A DNA stretch of 64,000 bases from Lachnospiraceae bacterium (GTDB lineage: Bacteria > Bacillota > Clostridia > Lachnospirales > Lachnospiraceae): the NCBI GenBank assembly GCA_017453065.1, contig JAFTKW010000018.1, positions 1-64,000 of the forward strand. The letters run 5' to 3'. Position 1 is the first letter of the stretch. Each line of letters begins with the position of its first letter. The notes under the pieces are model-generated. The model had not been told where the DNA came from, ran no database searches, and saw only the letters and a program-made list of their open reading frames with translations. Of this stretch, positions 38,529-48,122 are shown one piece after another. The position numbers were made by a program, and so were the translations under genes.

Positions 38529-38548
38529 AGCCAAAGGAGGGCAATGAT

Positions 38549-39571
38549 ATGAAAAAAGAGTTTGATTTAGTATCCTTAGGAGAATTGATGCTCCGTCTGT
38601 CTCCACCAGACAATGAGAGAATCACCAGAGGAGACACGCTCTTAAAGCAGGTAGGTGGCGCAGAGATGAACGCTATCACTGGTACAGCTATGTTGGGACT
38701 GCGCTGTGGTATTATATCAAAATTGCCAGCCAATGACTTGGGCACATATGTAAAGAACCGTGTACGTCTTTGTGGTGTCAGCGATGACTATTTGGTTTAT
38801 GATGAGGACAAGGACGCAAGATTAGGCGTTTATTACTATGAAAATGGAGCATATCCAAGAAAGCCTAGAATCGTGTACGATAGAAAGAACGCTTCCATTA
38901 ACAAGATTGATGTGGAGGACTATGATGACACGCTCTATGCGTCTGCAAGATGCTTCCACACCAGTGGAATTACTTTGGCTTTAAGTCCACAGTGCCGCAA
39001 GACAGCCATTGAAATGATTAAGCGTTTCAAGGCACAAGGAGCACTCATATCTTTCGATGTTAACTTTAGAGGAAACCTTTGGACAGGTCCAGAGGCGAAG
39101 GAATGTATTGAGCAGATTCTTCCCTATGTGGACATCTTTTTCTGCTCTGAAGAGACTGCAAGACTTACCTTCCTAAAAGAGGGGGATGTAAAGTCGATTA
39201 TGAAGAGTTTTACACAGGATTATCCGATTTCTATTGTGGCATCCACCCAAAGAGTGGTACACTCTCCTAAGCGCCACACCTTTGGCTCTGTGATTTACAG
39301 TGCCAAGGAGGACAGATATTATGAGGAAGCGCCATACGCGGATATCGAGGTAGTAGACCGCATTGGTAGTGGTGATGCCTATATTTCTGGTGTACTTTAT
39401 GGACTGCTTGCTCACGAAGGTGATTACCAGAGAGCATTGGAGTACGGAAATGCTACCAGTGCGCTGAAAAATACAATTCCTGGGGATTTGTTGTCCACAG
39501 ATTTAAAGGAAATCGATGGTATTATCAGAGAGCACAAGTCCACAGGCAGAGTGGCAGAGATGGATCGTTAG
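38549..39571 (+). CDS. PfkB-family sugar kinase (KDG kinase-like)
   Basis: A 340-aa kinase. The ATG at 38549 is chosen because CAAAGGAGGGC precedes it; the longer upstream frame crosses the operator. Features are GGAEMNAITGTAMLG near the N-terminus, SFDVNFRGNLW in the middle and the anion hole/catalytic base motif DRIGSGDAYISG near residue 270 (GSGDAY for the usual GAGDAF). It resembles 2-keto-3-deoxygluconate kinases, which serve uronate degradation. No other uronate genes are beside it, although a KdgF-like cupin lies 14 kb away. Substrate is tentative. Confidence 0.82.
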   Translation: MKKEFDLVSLGELMLRLSPPDNERITRGDTLLKQVGGAEMNAITGTAMLGLRCGIISKLPANDLGTYVKNRVRLCGVSDDYLVYDEDKDARLGVYYYENGAYPRKPRIVYDRKNASINKIDVEDYDDTLYASARCFHTSGITLALSPQCRKTAIEMIKRFKAQGALISFDVNFRGNLWTGPEAKECIEQILPYVDIFFCSEETARLTFLKEGDVKSIMKSFTQDYPISIVASTQRVVHSPKRHTFGSVIYSAKEDRYYEEAPYADIEVVDRIGSGDAYISGVLYGLLAHEGDYQRALEYGNATSALKNTIPGDLLSTDLKEIDGIIREHKSTGRVAEMDR

Positions 39572-39621
39572 CAGGAAGCACTTGGTTAGGGGGTTAACTA
39601 AGTATTGAAAGAGAGAATTAT

Positions 39622-41310
39622 ATGAGATATGACGAGTCTCCTATTGATGGGAGAATTATTCGAGCAGTAACAGAACTCGGATTTGAAAATATGACACCGA
39701 TTCAGGAGCAGGCTATACCGGTACTTCTGGAGGGAAGAGATGTCATTGGACAGGCACAGACCGGAACGGGCAAGACAGCTGCCTTTGGAATTCCTTTGCT
39801 TCAAAGCATTGACCCAGAGGACAGAAGCCTGCAGGCAGTAGTGCTTTGCCCTACTAGAGAACTGGCTATTCAGGCGGCAGAAGAAATGCGCAAGTTTGCC
39901 AAATATATGCACAGCATCAAGATGGTGCCTATTTATGGCGGGCAGGAAATGTATCGGCAGATTAATGCTCTTAAGGGCGGCGCACAGATTGTAGTGGGAA
40001 CACCAGGCAGAGTGATGGATCACATGCGCAGACACACCCTCAAGATGGATACTGTCAAGATGGTAGTGCTGGATGAAGCTGACGAGATGCTGAACATGGG
40101 ATTTCGCGAGGATATGGAATTGATTCTGAAGGAGATGCCTGCAGAACATCAAACTGCACTTTTTTCTGCAACCATGCCTCCAGCAATCTTGGAAATTACA
40201 GGCGAGTATCAAAAAGAAGACGCAGTACATGTGAGAGTGGCAGCCAAGGAGCTGACAGTTCCACTTGTAAAGCAGTATTATTTTGCAGTTAAGAATATTT
40301 ACAAAGAGGAAGTGACCTGCAGACTGATCGATGTCTATGGTCTTTCTAGAAGTATTATTTTCTGTAACACCAAGCGCATGGTGGATGAACTTGCAGACAA
40401 TCTGAAAAAGCGTGGATATCAGGCGGAAGGCTTACATGGTGACTTGACCCAAAAGCAGAGAGACTTTGTTATGGGTAGATTCAAATCAGGTAACCTTCAG
40501 GTGCTGATTGCTACAGATGTGGCAGCCAGAGGTATTGATGTAGACGATGTGGAAGCGGTATTTAACTATGACATTCCACAGGATATAGAGTATTATGTGC
40601 ACCGCATTGGCCGTACAGGGCGCGCAGGCAGAGAAGGAGTATCCTTTACCTTTGCTTACGGCAGAGATATGTACCGTCTTCGTGAAATCGAGAAGGTTTG
40701 CAAAACACGCATGACAGAACTTCGCATTCCATCTGCAAGCCAGGTGACCAGAGTGAAGGCAACAAAGGTGTTGACGCAGGCTTCCGTTACAAGTCAGACA
40801 CAGGTGCTTGACAAGATAGAAGATATCTTGGAAGAGTATTTGGTAGAGCAAGGTGAAGATCCATTGCGCTTTGCGGCTGCTCTTCTTAAGATGCACATGG
40901 GCGAGGATGTACAGGAAATCGTAGTAGATCCTCCAAAGCAAAGAAGAGATCGTAGCCGTGAGGAACGCGAAGGACGCAGTGGCCGAGGCGAAAGAAGACG
41001 AGACGGCAGACGCGAAGGCCGCAGTGACGGCAAGAGAGATGGCCATGGCGGTCGTGGTGAAAGAAAGAGGGATAGCCGTGGTGGCCGTGATGAAGGCAAG
41101 AGAACTCATGAAGGCCGTGGCGAACGTGACAGAAGACGTGGCCATGACAAGGATGAGAAGGGCTCTCGCATCGGACGTAGGAAAGATGGTAGTGATGCCA
41201 AACGCAGTAGCCGTAATGCTAAGATTGATAGCAGAGCGGAGAGAAGTCCAAAGAAGAAAGTCCTTGGCAGAAAGCCAAAGGATTTACGCATGGATGGTTC
41301 TGTAAAATAG
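39622..41310 (+). CDS. DEAD-box RNA helicase with long basic tail
   Basis: A 562-aa helicase. Motifs: Q motif near 20-28, Walker A AQTGTGKT (45-52), DEAD (151-154), SAT, and HRIGRTGR in the second RecA domain. After about residue 440 comes a roughly 120-residue tail almost wholly made of R, G, E, D and K in short degenerate repeats, expected to be disordered and RNA-binding. The core resembles CshA/DeaD helicases that act in ribosome assembly, mRNA decay and cold adaptation. The tail is longer and more charged than in B. subtilis CshA. Confidence 0.93.
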   Translation: MRYDESPIDGRIIRAVTELGFENMTPIQEQAIPVLLEGRDVIGQAQTGTGKTAAFGIPLLQSIDPEDRSLQAVVLCPTRELAIQAAEEMRKFAKYMHSIKMVPIYGGQEMYRQINALKGGAQIVVGTPGRVMDHMRRHTLKMDTVKMVVLDEADEMLNMGFREDMELILKEMPAEHQTALFSATMPPAILEITGEYQKEDAVHVRVAAKELTVPLVKQYYFAVKNIYKEEVTCRLIDVYGLSRSIIFCNTKRMVDELADNLKKRGYQAEGLHGDLTQKQRDFVMGRFKSGNLQVLIATDVAARGIDVDDVEAVFNYDIPQDIEYYVHRIGRTGRAGREGVSFTFAYGRDMYRLREIEKVCKTRMTELRIPSASQVTRVKATKVLTQASVTSQTQVLDKIEDILEEYLVEQGEDPLRFAAALLKMHMGEDVQEIVVDPPKQRRDRSREEREGRSGRGERRRDGRREGRSDGKRDGHGGRGERKRDSRGGRDEGKRTHEGRGERDRRRGHDKDEKGSRIGRRKDGSDAKRSSRNAKIDSRAERSPKKKVLGRKPKDLRMDGSVK

Positions 41311-41366
41311 TATTTGTTGACGCATGCTTTTAGCAACAACTCCAGAATAGGTAGGATGTAAGAAGA

Positions 41367-41915
41367 ATGGAAAACATTAGAGTAGTAGAAGGCAAACAGG
41401 TATATCTCAGATACATGACTGTGGAGGACACAGACATGATACTTCGTTGGAGAAATTCCCCAATCGTTAGAGACAACTTTATTTATCGCAAAGAGATTAC
41501 GAGGGAAGATCACTTAAACTGGATTAAGAACAAGATTGAGACTGGTCAAGTGGTACAGTTCGTAGTCTGCGACAAGGAAACCGACAAGCCTTACGGAAGC
41601 GTGTATCTGCAAAACTTCGAGTGGCAGCACAAAAAGGCGGAATTGGGCATTTTCCTAGGAGAGCCAGAAGCCTTTGGCAGAGGTATTGGCAAAGAAGCTG
41701 CTGCACTGCTACTGGAGTATGGATTTGAGCATCGCAAGCTACACAAGATTGTGTCCAGAGTGCTTCCATACAACACAGCATCCATCAAGACTCATGAAGC
41801 AGTGGGTTACAAACAGGAAGCATATCTTAAAGATGAGGTCATCATCGAGGGTAAATTCCATGATGTGGTTTTGCTTGGGGTAATAAATCCCAAGGTTGGA
41901 CCAGAAAGTGAATAA
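41367..41915 (+). CDS. GNAT-family N-acetyltransferase
   Basis: A 182-aa RimJ/RimL-like acetyltransferase. The N-terminal VYLRYMTVEDTDMILRWRNSP and the acetyl-CoA loop (FLGEPEAFGRGIGKEAAALLLEYGF) followed by HKIVSRVLPYNTASIKTHEAVGYKQEA are standard. Substrates in this group include ribosomal proteins, aminoglycosides, and cell wall or flagellar sugar precursors (PseH-like); none can be chosen here. It is followed by a strong terminator. Confidence 0.87.
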   Translation: MENIRVVEGKQVYLRYMTVEDTDMILRWRNSPIVRDNFIYRKEITREDHLNWIKNKIETGQVVQFVVCDKETDKPYGSVYLQNFEWQHKKAELGIFLGEPEAFGRGIGKEAAALLLEYGFEHRKLHKIVSRVLPYNTASIKTHEAVGYKQEAYLKDEVIIEGKFHDVVLLGVINPKVGPESE

Positions 41916-41923
41916 GTAAAGTT

Positions 41924-41955
41924 TAAAAGGAACATGCATTGCATGTTCCTTTTTT
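41924..41955. terminator. Bidirectional intrinsic terminator
   Basis: GGAACATGC (41929-41937) pairs with GCATGTTCC (41941-41949), 3-base loop, AAAA before and TTTTTT after. It serves the acetyltransferase gene and possibly the converging tetR gene. Confidence 0.9.
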
Positions 41956-41975
41956 GATGGGCATGATGATTTTTA

Positions 41976-42551
41976 CTACTTTGCAGTAAACTCGGAATCC
42001 AAAACTTTTTGAATCATGGATGCTCCATGGGCTGTAAGTTCATTCAGAGAGAGGGCGCTGTTCCCTGCAAACCATTCTCTGTATAGATAAATCAGCCCAC
42101 CAGCACAGAAATGAATATTTAGAACAAATTGATTGTGGTCTTTTACATTGTATTCTTTCTCGTGTTGTAAAAGATAATCTAAAACAATGCTCACTAATTG
42201 TTCCTGCATAAAAGTGGAAGCACTAGATGCCATTACTTTTTTGTAAAAATCCAGATCACTTTCTAAAATGGTTTGTACCTGTTTGAGTAGCACAATCGGC
42301 ATTTCTACAATATTTTGAGGTGGAGTAGAAATGACTGCTGTAATATCAGAAAAAGTTTGCTGTATCAAATGGTTGATGACATCGGGTATATCTGCATAGT
42401 GGGCATAAAAGGTGCCACGGTTAATCTCTGCTTTCTTGACAACGTCTGTGACAGTAATCTTGTCTAAAGGTTTTTCCTGTAATAAATCTGCCAAGGCAGA
42501 ATTAATCAGCTTGCGAGAACGTATTGCGCTGCGATATTCGGCTTTAGCCAT
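41976..42551 (-). CDS. TetR/AcrR-family transcriptional regulator
   Basis: A 191-aa regulator; the ATG at 42551 has GGAG at a good distance and removes a spurious 10-codon extension. The N-terminal helix-turn-helix (KLINSALADLLQEKPLDKITVTDVVKKAEINRGTFYAHYADIPDVI, about 12-57) is typical; the C-terminal part (about 80-185) is a ligand-binding helical bundle. It is divergent from the giant transporter gene with a 186-base shared gap, so it most likely represses that gene in response to an effector. Confidence 0.9.
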   Translation of the reverse strand: MAKAEYRSAIRSRKLINSALADLLQEKPLDKITVTDVVKKAEINRGTFYAHYADIPDVINHLIQQTFSDITAVISTPPQNIVEMPIVLLKQVQTILESDLDFYKKVMASSASTFMQEQLVSIVLDYLLQHEKEYNVKDHNQFVLNIHFCAGGLIYLYREWFAGNSALSLNELTAHGASMIQKVLDSEFTAK

Positions 42552-42628
42552 AACAACTCCTAACTGAGCAAAAACCAACAATTCTCATGAAAATGTACAA
42601 AATCGAAAATTTTTACACGGATTGCTGA

Positions 42629-42697
42629 TTGCTCTATGTGTGATGAATAAATTATAATAATAAAAAGCTCAAAAATCAATACATGTCTGTTTTTGAT
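42629..42697 (+). promoter_or_regulatory. Promoter and possible operator of the transporter gene
   Basis: TTGCTC (42629-42634), 18-base spacer, TATAAT (42653-42658). A 23-base dyad ATCAA-N13-TTGAT (42675-42697) lies just downstream of the -10 and is a candidate TetR-family site. The dyad is short-armed, so the operator call is weak. Confidence 0.45.
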
Positions 42698-42737
42698 AGA
42701 TTGAACAATTTTAACGAAGCGTTGGAGAGGAGTTTTC

Positions 42738-45700
42738 ATGGCAAAAGAGAAAAAGGGCGATAGTTTCATGGTGAAGATGGCAACGTTTATTGTAGATAAA
42801 AGGAATTTATTCTTTTTGCTTATTGGGTTTGCTTGCATTTTTAGTATTTTTTCCATGAATTGGACTAGTGTAGAAAATGACGTAACCAAATATTTGCCAG
42901 AAGAGACGGAGACGCGCCTAGGTATCGAGGCCATGAATTCCAATTTTACTACCTTTGGCATGGCACAGGTAATGGTGTCGAACATTACCTATGAGACTGC
43001 GGAAGACCTGAAAGATAGTCTTTCAGAAATCGAAGGTATAGCAATGGTAACGGTGGGAGAAGGAGAGGAGTATTACAAAGACGCTTCAGCTTTGTATTCC
43101 GTGAATTTTGATGGCGGCCCTAATGAAGAGAGTACCTTGCAGGCCATGGAAGAGCTGCGAGAGATTCTTGCTGATTATGATTGCTACATAGATTCCACAG
43201 TTGGCTACGATGAGAACGCAATGCTTCGCGAGGAGATGACCACTATTTTGATTGTGGCAGTCATCATTATCCTGGTGGTGCTTACTTTGACCTCCAGATC
43301 CTATGCTGAGATCATTGTTTTGCTTACGACATTTGGAGTGGCAGCGCTTCTGAATATGGGAACCAATTTCCTGTGTGGAACCATCAGTTTTATTTCAGAT
43401 TCTATTGCTGTGGTGCTTCAACTTGCACTTGCTATTGACTATGCTATTATTCTTTGTCATAGATTTACGGATGAAAACGAGACAAAGCCTGCAAGAGAAG
43501 CTTGCATCACTGCGCTTAGTAAGGCAATCCCAGAAATTAGTGCCTCTTCGCTGACTACTATTAGTGGTTTGGCTGCTCTTGGATTTATGGAATTCAAAAT
43601 TGGTCTGGATATGGCTATCGTATTGATGAAATCTGTTTTCTTAAGTCTGATGTCTGTGTTTATACTGATGCCAGGATTGCTTGTAGTGTTCAGTAAATGG
43701 ATTGACAAGACAAGACATGGCAAACTTTTGCCAAATGTATTTTTTCTTGGTAAGTTTGCAGTTAAGGTCAGAAGGGTGTTGCCACCTATCTTCGTTCTTT
43801 TGCTGGTAGGTGCATTCTATTACTCCAACAACTGTCCTTATTGCTATAGCTACAATGATTTAGAAACTGCAAAGATGAGCGAGAGACAGCATGCATATTT
43901 TGCTATCAAGGAAAAGTTTGGCACTAATAATATGATGGCTGTTATAGTGCCTAGTGGAAATTATGAAGCAGAAAGAGCGATTTTAGAAGAACTTGAAACC
44001 AGAGAAGAAGTAAAGAGTACCATGGGTCTATCCAATATAGAAGCCATGGATGGATATATGCTTACGGATGCTTTAAATCCTAGAGAATTCTCCGAATTGA
44101 TTGGTTTGGACTATGAGGTTGCACAGGCACTATATTCTCTTTATGCTGTAGATGGAGAGCAGTATGGTAAGCTGATTGGTGGGCTGGATGAATACAAAGT
44201 GCCACTATTTGATATGTTCATGTTTTTGAAGGATCAAATGGAAGAGCATAATCTTGAATTAGAAGGCGATGACATGGCGGAGATGGGCGACATGTTGGAA
44301 CAGCTTGAAATGGCAAAGCAACAGATGAGGAGCGAAAAATACAGCCGTATGGTAGTGTATTTGAATTTGCCGGAGGAAAGCGAAGAAACCTTTGCTTTCT
44401 TGCAGGAAACAAGAGATATTGTGGGAAAATATTACGAGGACGATTACTATCTGGTTGGTAACTCTACTAGCTCCAGAGACTTGTCATCTTCTTTCGTAAA
44501 GGACAATTTGCTGATTACCATTTTGTCTACATTGTTTGTAATACTTGTATTACTCTTTACCTTCCAGTCGGTAGGTTTGCCAGTACTTTTGATTATTGTG
44601 ATTCAGGGAAGTATATGGATTAATTTCTCCTTCCCGACTTTAATGGAGCAGCCACTCTATTTCTTGGGATACTTGATTGTGCAAGCCATTCAGATGGGTG
44701 CAAACATTGACTATGCGATTGTAATATCTAGCCATTACCAAGAAGCAAAAGCGGAAATGCCGCACAAACAGGCTATTGTAAAGGCTGTCAACGCTGCCTT
44801 TCCTACGGTGTTTACCTCTGGAACAATGATGGCTGCAGCGGGACTTTTGATAGGAAACATGTCTGCGCAACCAGTAGTATCTATCATGGGTATGTGTATT
44901 GGTAGAGGGACTATCATTTCTATCATTTTGGTATTGCTTGTACTTCCTTCCATTTTGGTGTTGGGAGATTCTATTATCGAACGAACCAGCTTTAAGTTGA
45001 AAGGCATTGAACTTAAGACGAGAGAGGCCAGTGGAACTGTGCGCGTTCAAGGACATGTGCGAGGATACATTTCTGGTGTCATTGATGCAGATGTGGACGG
45101 GTTCTTGCATGGACAATTGAACGCTACTTTATCTACAGAAGGGCAAGTTACGGAAACCGAAGAAATGGTATTTGTAAGCAAGGAAGAGGTCGAGCAAACC
45201 CAGACAGACCTGATACAGACTCAGGCAAATTTAGAGCAGACTCAGGCAAGTCTGGAGCAGACTAAGGCAGAACTTGTGGCCGCAGAAGCAAAGGTAGAAG
45301 CCATAAAGGCAGAGACCATAAAGGCAGAGGCTATAAAGGCAGAGGCTATAAAGGTAGAGACGCAAGAGGTAGAGAAAGGCGCCCGCTCTTTATGGAAGAG
45401 AATTTGGGGTGGCGTGCTATTACTACCGCTTTTGCTAACGCTTGCATTGGGGGCGGACACAGAAGTGTCGGCTCTAGAAGAGGAAGTTGTTTTAGAGATT
45501 GATAGCAAAGAAGAGTTTTTGCAGTTTGCGGAAGACTGTCGCTTAGATATATATAGTAAACTGCTGTATGTAGAGTTAAAAGTAGATATTGATTTGACGG
45601 GTACAGATTTTGAACCTATTCCTATTTTCCTAGGACATTTCAATGGACATGGACACACCATTAAGGGTCTGGAAGTGGACTGTGAGGGTTCCTATCAGGG

Positions 45701-48122
45701 ACTATTCCGATATATTGAAGAAGGTGCAACGGTTCGAAATCTAAATGTAGAGGGGACAGTAAAACCTTCTGGTAGCAAGGATTTTGTAGGCGGTATTGCG
45801 GGACAAAATGCTGGAATCATAAATAATGTTTCATTTGTGGGAATAGTATCAGGTGGCGATATCGTCGGCGGATTGGTTGGAAACAACACCCTTACTGGTA
45901 TTGTTCAGAACTGCGATATGGAAGGAGAAGTACAAGGCGACCATTTCGTGGGCGGACTTGTGGGTGAAAATCACGGAGTGATTCGTTACTGCGATACCAA
46001 AGCAGCAGTAAACATTACCCCACAACAAAATAGTGTGGAAATCTCAGATATTACACTGGATAACATCACGGGTGCAGAGGCGGCCAATACGGTCACGGAT
46101 ATCGGAGGAGTGACAGGTTACAATCATGGCGTTGTCAGAGAGTGTACCAATAGAGGTGATATAGGCTACAAACACATGGGCTATAACATTGGCGGCATTG
46201 TAGGTAGTCAAATGGGCTACGTTGTGGATTGCATGAACTATGGAAAAGTGGAAGGCCGCAAGGAAATTGGTGGAATTGTAGGCCAAATGGAGCCTGCAAG
46301 CAAAGTGATTTATTCAGAAGATACTGTGCAGATTTTGCAGGATCAGCTTGGTGAGATGAGTGAATTGGCAGAGACAGCTAGCAACCACACAACCAAGAAC
46401 ACCAAAAAGATAAATAAATCTTTAGACAAACTACAAGAGAATGTAGATAAGGCCTTAAGTGCGCTTGAGATTTTGTCAGACGGAGAAGAATATCCTGAGG
46501 TCACAAATCCGAATTTCGGAAATGTGGACCCTGATAATCCAAGCACTTGGAACCCAAACACGATGAATCCAAATTTGCAGTGGGATGAGGAAGAAGATGA
46601 AGATACCGTTGCTGCGGCAAAGACTAGTTTGAATGAAGCCTTGGCTGGCATTCGAGAAAACTTGGATGAATTGTCAAAGAATACGGAAAAAGCATCTAAT
46701 ACATTGACCGCAGATATAGAGGCTTTAACAGACCAGGGAAGTGAGATTTCGCAAACGGTAGAGACAGCGGAGGAAAATCTGGGGGTAGAAGTCACAGATA
46801 TCTCTGATACGGACACAGAGGCGGATTTTACGGGTAAAGTACAAGACTGTATTAACTATGGCACTGTGCTAGCGGATGTGAACGGTGGCGGAATTGCAGG
46901 TGCCATGGGGTTGGAGACAGACCTTGACGCTGAGGAAGATGTTGAGGTAGAAGGCGAGGAATCCTTAAATGCAGAAGGCGAGCTTCGAGCAGTAGTACTA
47001 AGATGTGATAACAAAGGTGAGGTGACTGTAGGAAAGCAGTATGCCGGTGGAATTGTTGGCTGGATTCAAATAGGACTTGTTAAAGATTGCTATAACAGTG
47101 GAAAGATAGATGCACAGGATGCGGATTACGTGGGTGGTATTGCAGGATCTAGTGAAGGCTTTATCAGACATTGCAACGTGAAATGTGAGCTTGCAGGAGA
47201 CACTTATGTAGGCGGTATTGCTGGATGTGCGAAAATTGTAACAGACTGTCATAGCATGGTTTCTATCTTTGCCTATACCGAAAAAACTGGTGCCTTGATT
47301 GGATCGGTGGAGGAATGGGATGAGATAGCAAGAAACTTTTATATGGTGTCAGGCAAAGATATAGGGGCGGTGGACGGAATCAGCTATGATGCGGCTGCCA
47401 GACCACTTAAACTTGAGGCCTTTTTGGCATTAGAAAGCCTTCCAGAGGATTTTGAGAAAATAAAGGTAGAATTTCTTTTTGAGGACGGCACTCAAAAGAC
47501 AGTGCTTCTTACGCCAGGAGAGCCACTTCTTGAAAAAGATATTCCAAGTATTCCTGACAAAGAAGGATATGTGGCTTCATGGGATGGACTTAATAGTTTA
47601 CATATCGATTTTGATCAGGTATTTACCGTGGTGTATTCTGCCATTGACACAATCATTCAGAGTGAAGAAATGGGAGAAAATGGAAGACCTCTGTTTTTGA
47701 TAGAAGGCACATTAACCAAAGATGCCAAGGTGCATACAAGCAAAAGTAAAGTGGATTGCTTCCCACAGGAAAGACAAACCCTAGTAGAACACCTTCATTT
47801 GGAAGTAGAGGGCAGTGAAGGACCTATCACAGTGCGCCTCCAAATTCCAATTGACCAAGATAAGGAAAACCTCAAACTGTTTGTCGCAAAAGAGAGCGAA
47901 TGGCAGCAGGTGGACGCAGTCATAGATGGAAGCTATATGGTATTTGATTTAGATAGGAGCAAGGCAGACTTGGCTTTAATCTCTATAACTCCACTTCCAA
48001 TCTTAGAGTGTGTGGTTATCGCAGTGGTAATTCTACTGGTTGTGGTTGTATTGATTGGTAGAATCCGCAAAAAGCGTAAGAGTAAAGGGTCTAATTCTGC
48101 CAGTGAATCGAACCCTGCATAA
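42738..48122 (+). CDS. MMPL/RND-type transporter fused to GLUG-repeat surface region
   Basis: A 1794-aa protein. Residues 1 to about 750 form a complete MMPL-type exporter: TM1 at 24-41, an extracellular loop, TM2-6 (about 167-325), a second loop, and TM7-12 (about 590-750), with the intramembrane ALAIDYAIILCHRF and ANIDYAIVISSHY motifs. A glycine/valine-rich strand segment (about 755-805), a heptad coiled coil with EQTQ repeats and a 5-residue IKAEx repeat follow. A signal-like hydrophobic segment (885-905) then leads to two blocks of GLUG repeats (about 967-1185 and 1367-1510, GGIAG/GGLVG motifs) separated by a coiled coil and an acidic D/N/P-rich stretch. A final membrane helix (about 1756-1778) has a basic tail. 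MMPL exporters move lipids or peptides; GLUG repeats occur on surface proteins. The fusion is unusual. Confidence 0.88.
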   Translation: MAKEKKGDSFMVKMATFIVDKRNLFFLLIGFACIFSIFSMNWTSVENDVTKYLPEETETRLGIEAMNSNFTTFGMAQVMVSNITYETAEDLKDSLSEIEGIAMVTVGEGEEYYKDASALYSVNFDGGPNEESTLQAMEELREILADYDCYIDSTVGYDENAMLREEMTTILIVAVIIILVVLTLTSRSYAEIIVLLTTFGVAALLNMGTNFLCGTISFISDSIAVVLQLALAIDYAIILCHRFTDENETKPAREACITALSKAIPEISASSLTTISGLAALGFMEFKIGLDMAIVLMKSVFLSLMSVFILMPGLLVVFSKWIDKTRHGKLLPNVFFLGKFAVKVRRVLPPIFVLLLVGAFYYSNNCPYCYSYNDLETAKMSERQHAYFAIKEKFGTNNMMAVIVPSGNYEAERAILEELETREEVKSTMGLSNIEAMDGYMLTDALNPREFSELIGLDYEVAQALYSLYAVDGEQYGKLIGGLDEYKVPLFDMFMFLKDQMEEHNLELEGDDMAEMGDMLEQLEMAKQQMRSEKYSRMVVYLNLPEESEETFAFLQETRDIVGKYYEDDYYLVGNSTSSRDLSSSFVKDNLLITILSTLFVILVLLFTFQSVGLPVLLIIVIQGSIWINFSFPTLMEQPLYFLGYLIVQAIQMGANIDYAIVISSHYQEAKAEMPHKQAIVKAVNAAFPTVFTSGTMMAAAGLLIGNMSAQPVVSIMGMCIGRGTIISIILVLLVLPSILVLGDSIIERTSFKLKGIELKTREASGTVRVQGHVRGYISGVIDADVDGFLHGQLNATLSTEGQVTETEEMVFVSKEEVEQTQTDLIQTQANLEQTQASLEQTKAELVAAEAKVEAIKAETIKAEAIKAEAIKVETQEVEKGARSLWKRIWGGVLLLPLLLTLALGADTEVSALEEEVVLEIDSKEEFLQFAEDCRLDIYSKLLYVELKVDIDLTGTDFEPIPIFLGHFNGHGHTIKGLEVDCEGSYQGLFRYIEEGATVRNLNVEGTVKPSGSKDFVGGIAGQNAGIINNVSFVGIVSGGDIVGGLVGNNTLTGIVQNCDMEGEVQGDHFVGGLVGENHGVIRYCDTKAAVNITPQQNSVEISDITLDNITGAEAANTVTDIGGVTGYNHGVVRECTNRGDIGYKHMGYNIGGIVGSQMGYVVDCMNYGKVEGRKEIGGIVGQMEPASKVIYSEDTVQILQDQLGEMSELAETASNHTTKNTKKINKSLDKLQENVDKALSALEILSDGEEYPEVTNPNFGNVDPDNPSTWNPNTMNPNLQWDEEEDEDTVAAAKTSLNEALAGIRENLDELSKNTEKASNTLTADIEALTDQGSEISQTVETAEENLGVEVTDISDTDTEADFTGKVQDCINYGTVLADVNGGGIAGAMGLETDLDAEEDVEVEGEESLNAEGELRAVVLRCDNKGEVTVGKQYAGGIVGWIQIGLVKDCYNSGKIDAQDADYVGGIAGSSEGFIRHCNVKCELAGDTYVGGIAGCAKIVTDCHSMVSIFAYTEKTGALIGSVEEWDEIARNFYMVSGKDIGAVDGISYDAAARPLKLEAFLALESLPEDFEKIKVEFLFEDGTQKTVLLTPGEPLLEKDIPSIPDKEGYVASWDGLNSLHIDFDQVFTVVYSAIDTIIQSEEMGENGRPLFLIEGTLTKDAKVHTSKSKVDCFPQERQTLVEHLHLEVEGSEGPITVRLQIPIDQDKENLKLFVAKESEWQQVDAVIDGSYMVFDLDRSKADLALISITPLPILECVVIAVVILLVVVVLIGRIRKKRKSKGSNSASESNPA
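45303..45362 (+). repeat. Four tandem 15-base repeats inside the transporter fusion
   Basis: Four copies of ATAAAGGCAGAGRCY (the last slightly diverged) encode I-K-A/V-E-T/A units in the linker between transporter and surface parts. They directly precede the internal hydrophobic segment. Tandem repeats of this kind can change copy number without breaking the frame. Confidence 0.85.

Noticed and set aside
40486..41305. ORFs in other frames of the helicase tail region
   Set aside because: The repetitive coding sequence keeps several frames open by composition. No independent starts were found.
45303..45362. Insertion or assembly artefact from tandem repeats
   Set aside because: The repeat unit is 15 bases and the frame stays open through it into a sensible protein, so it was kept as coding.
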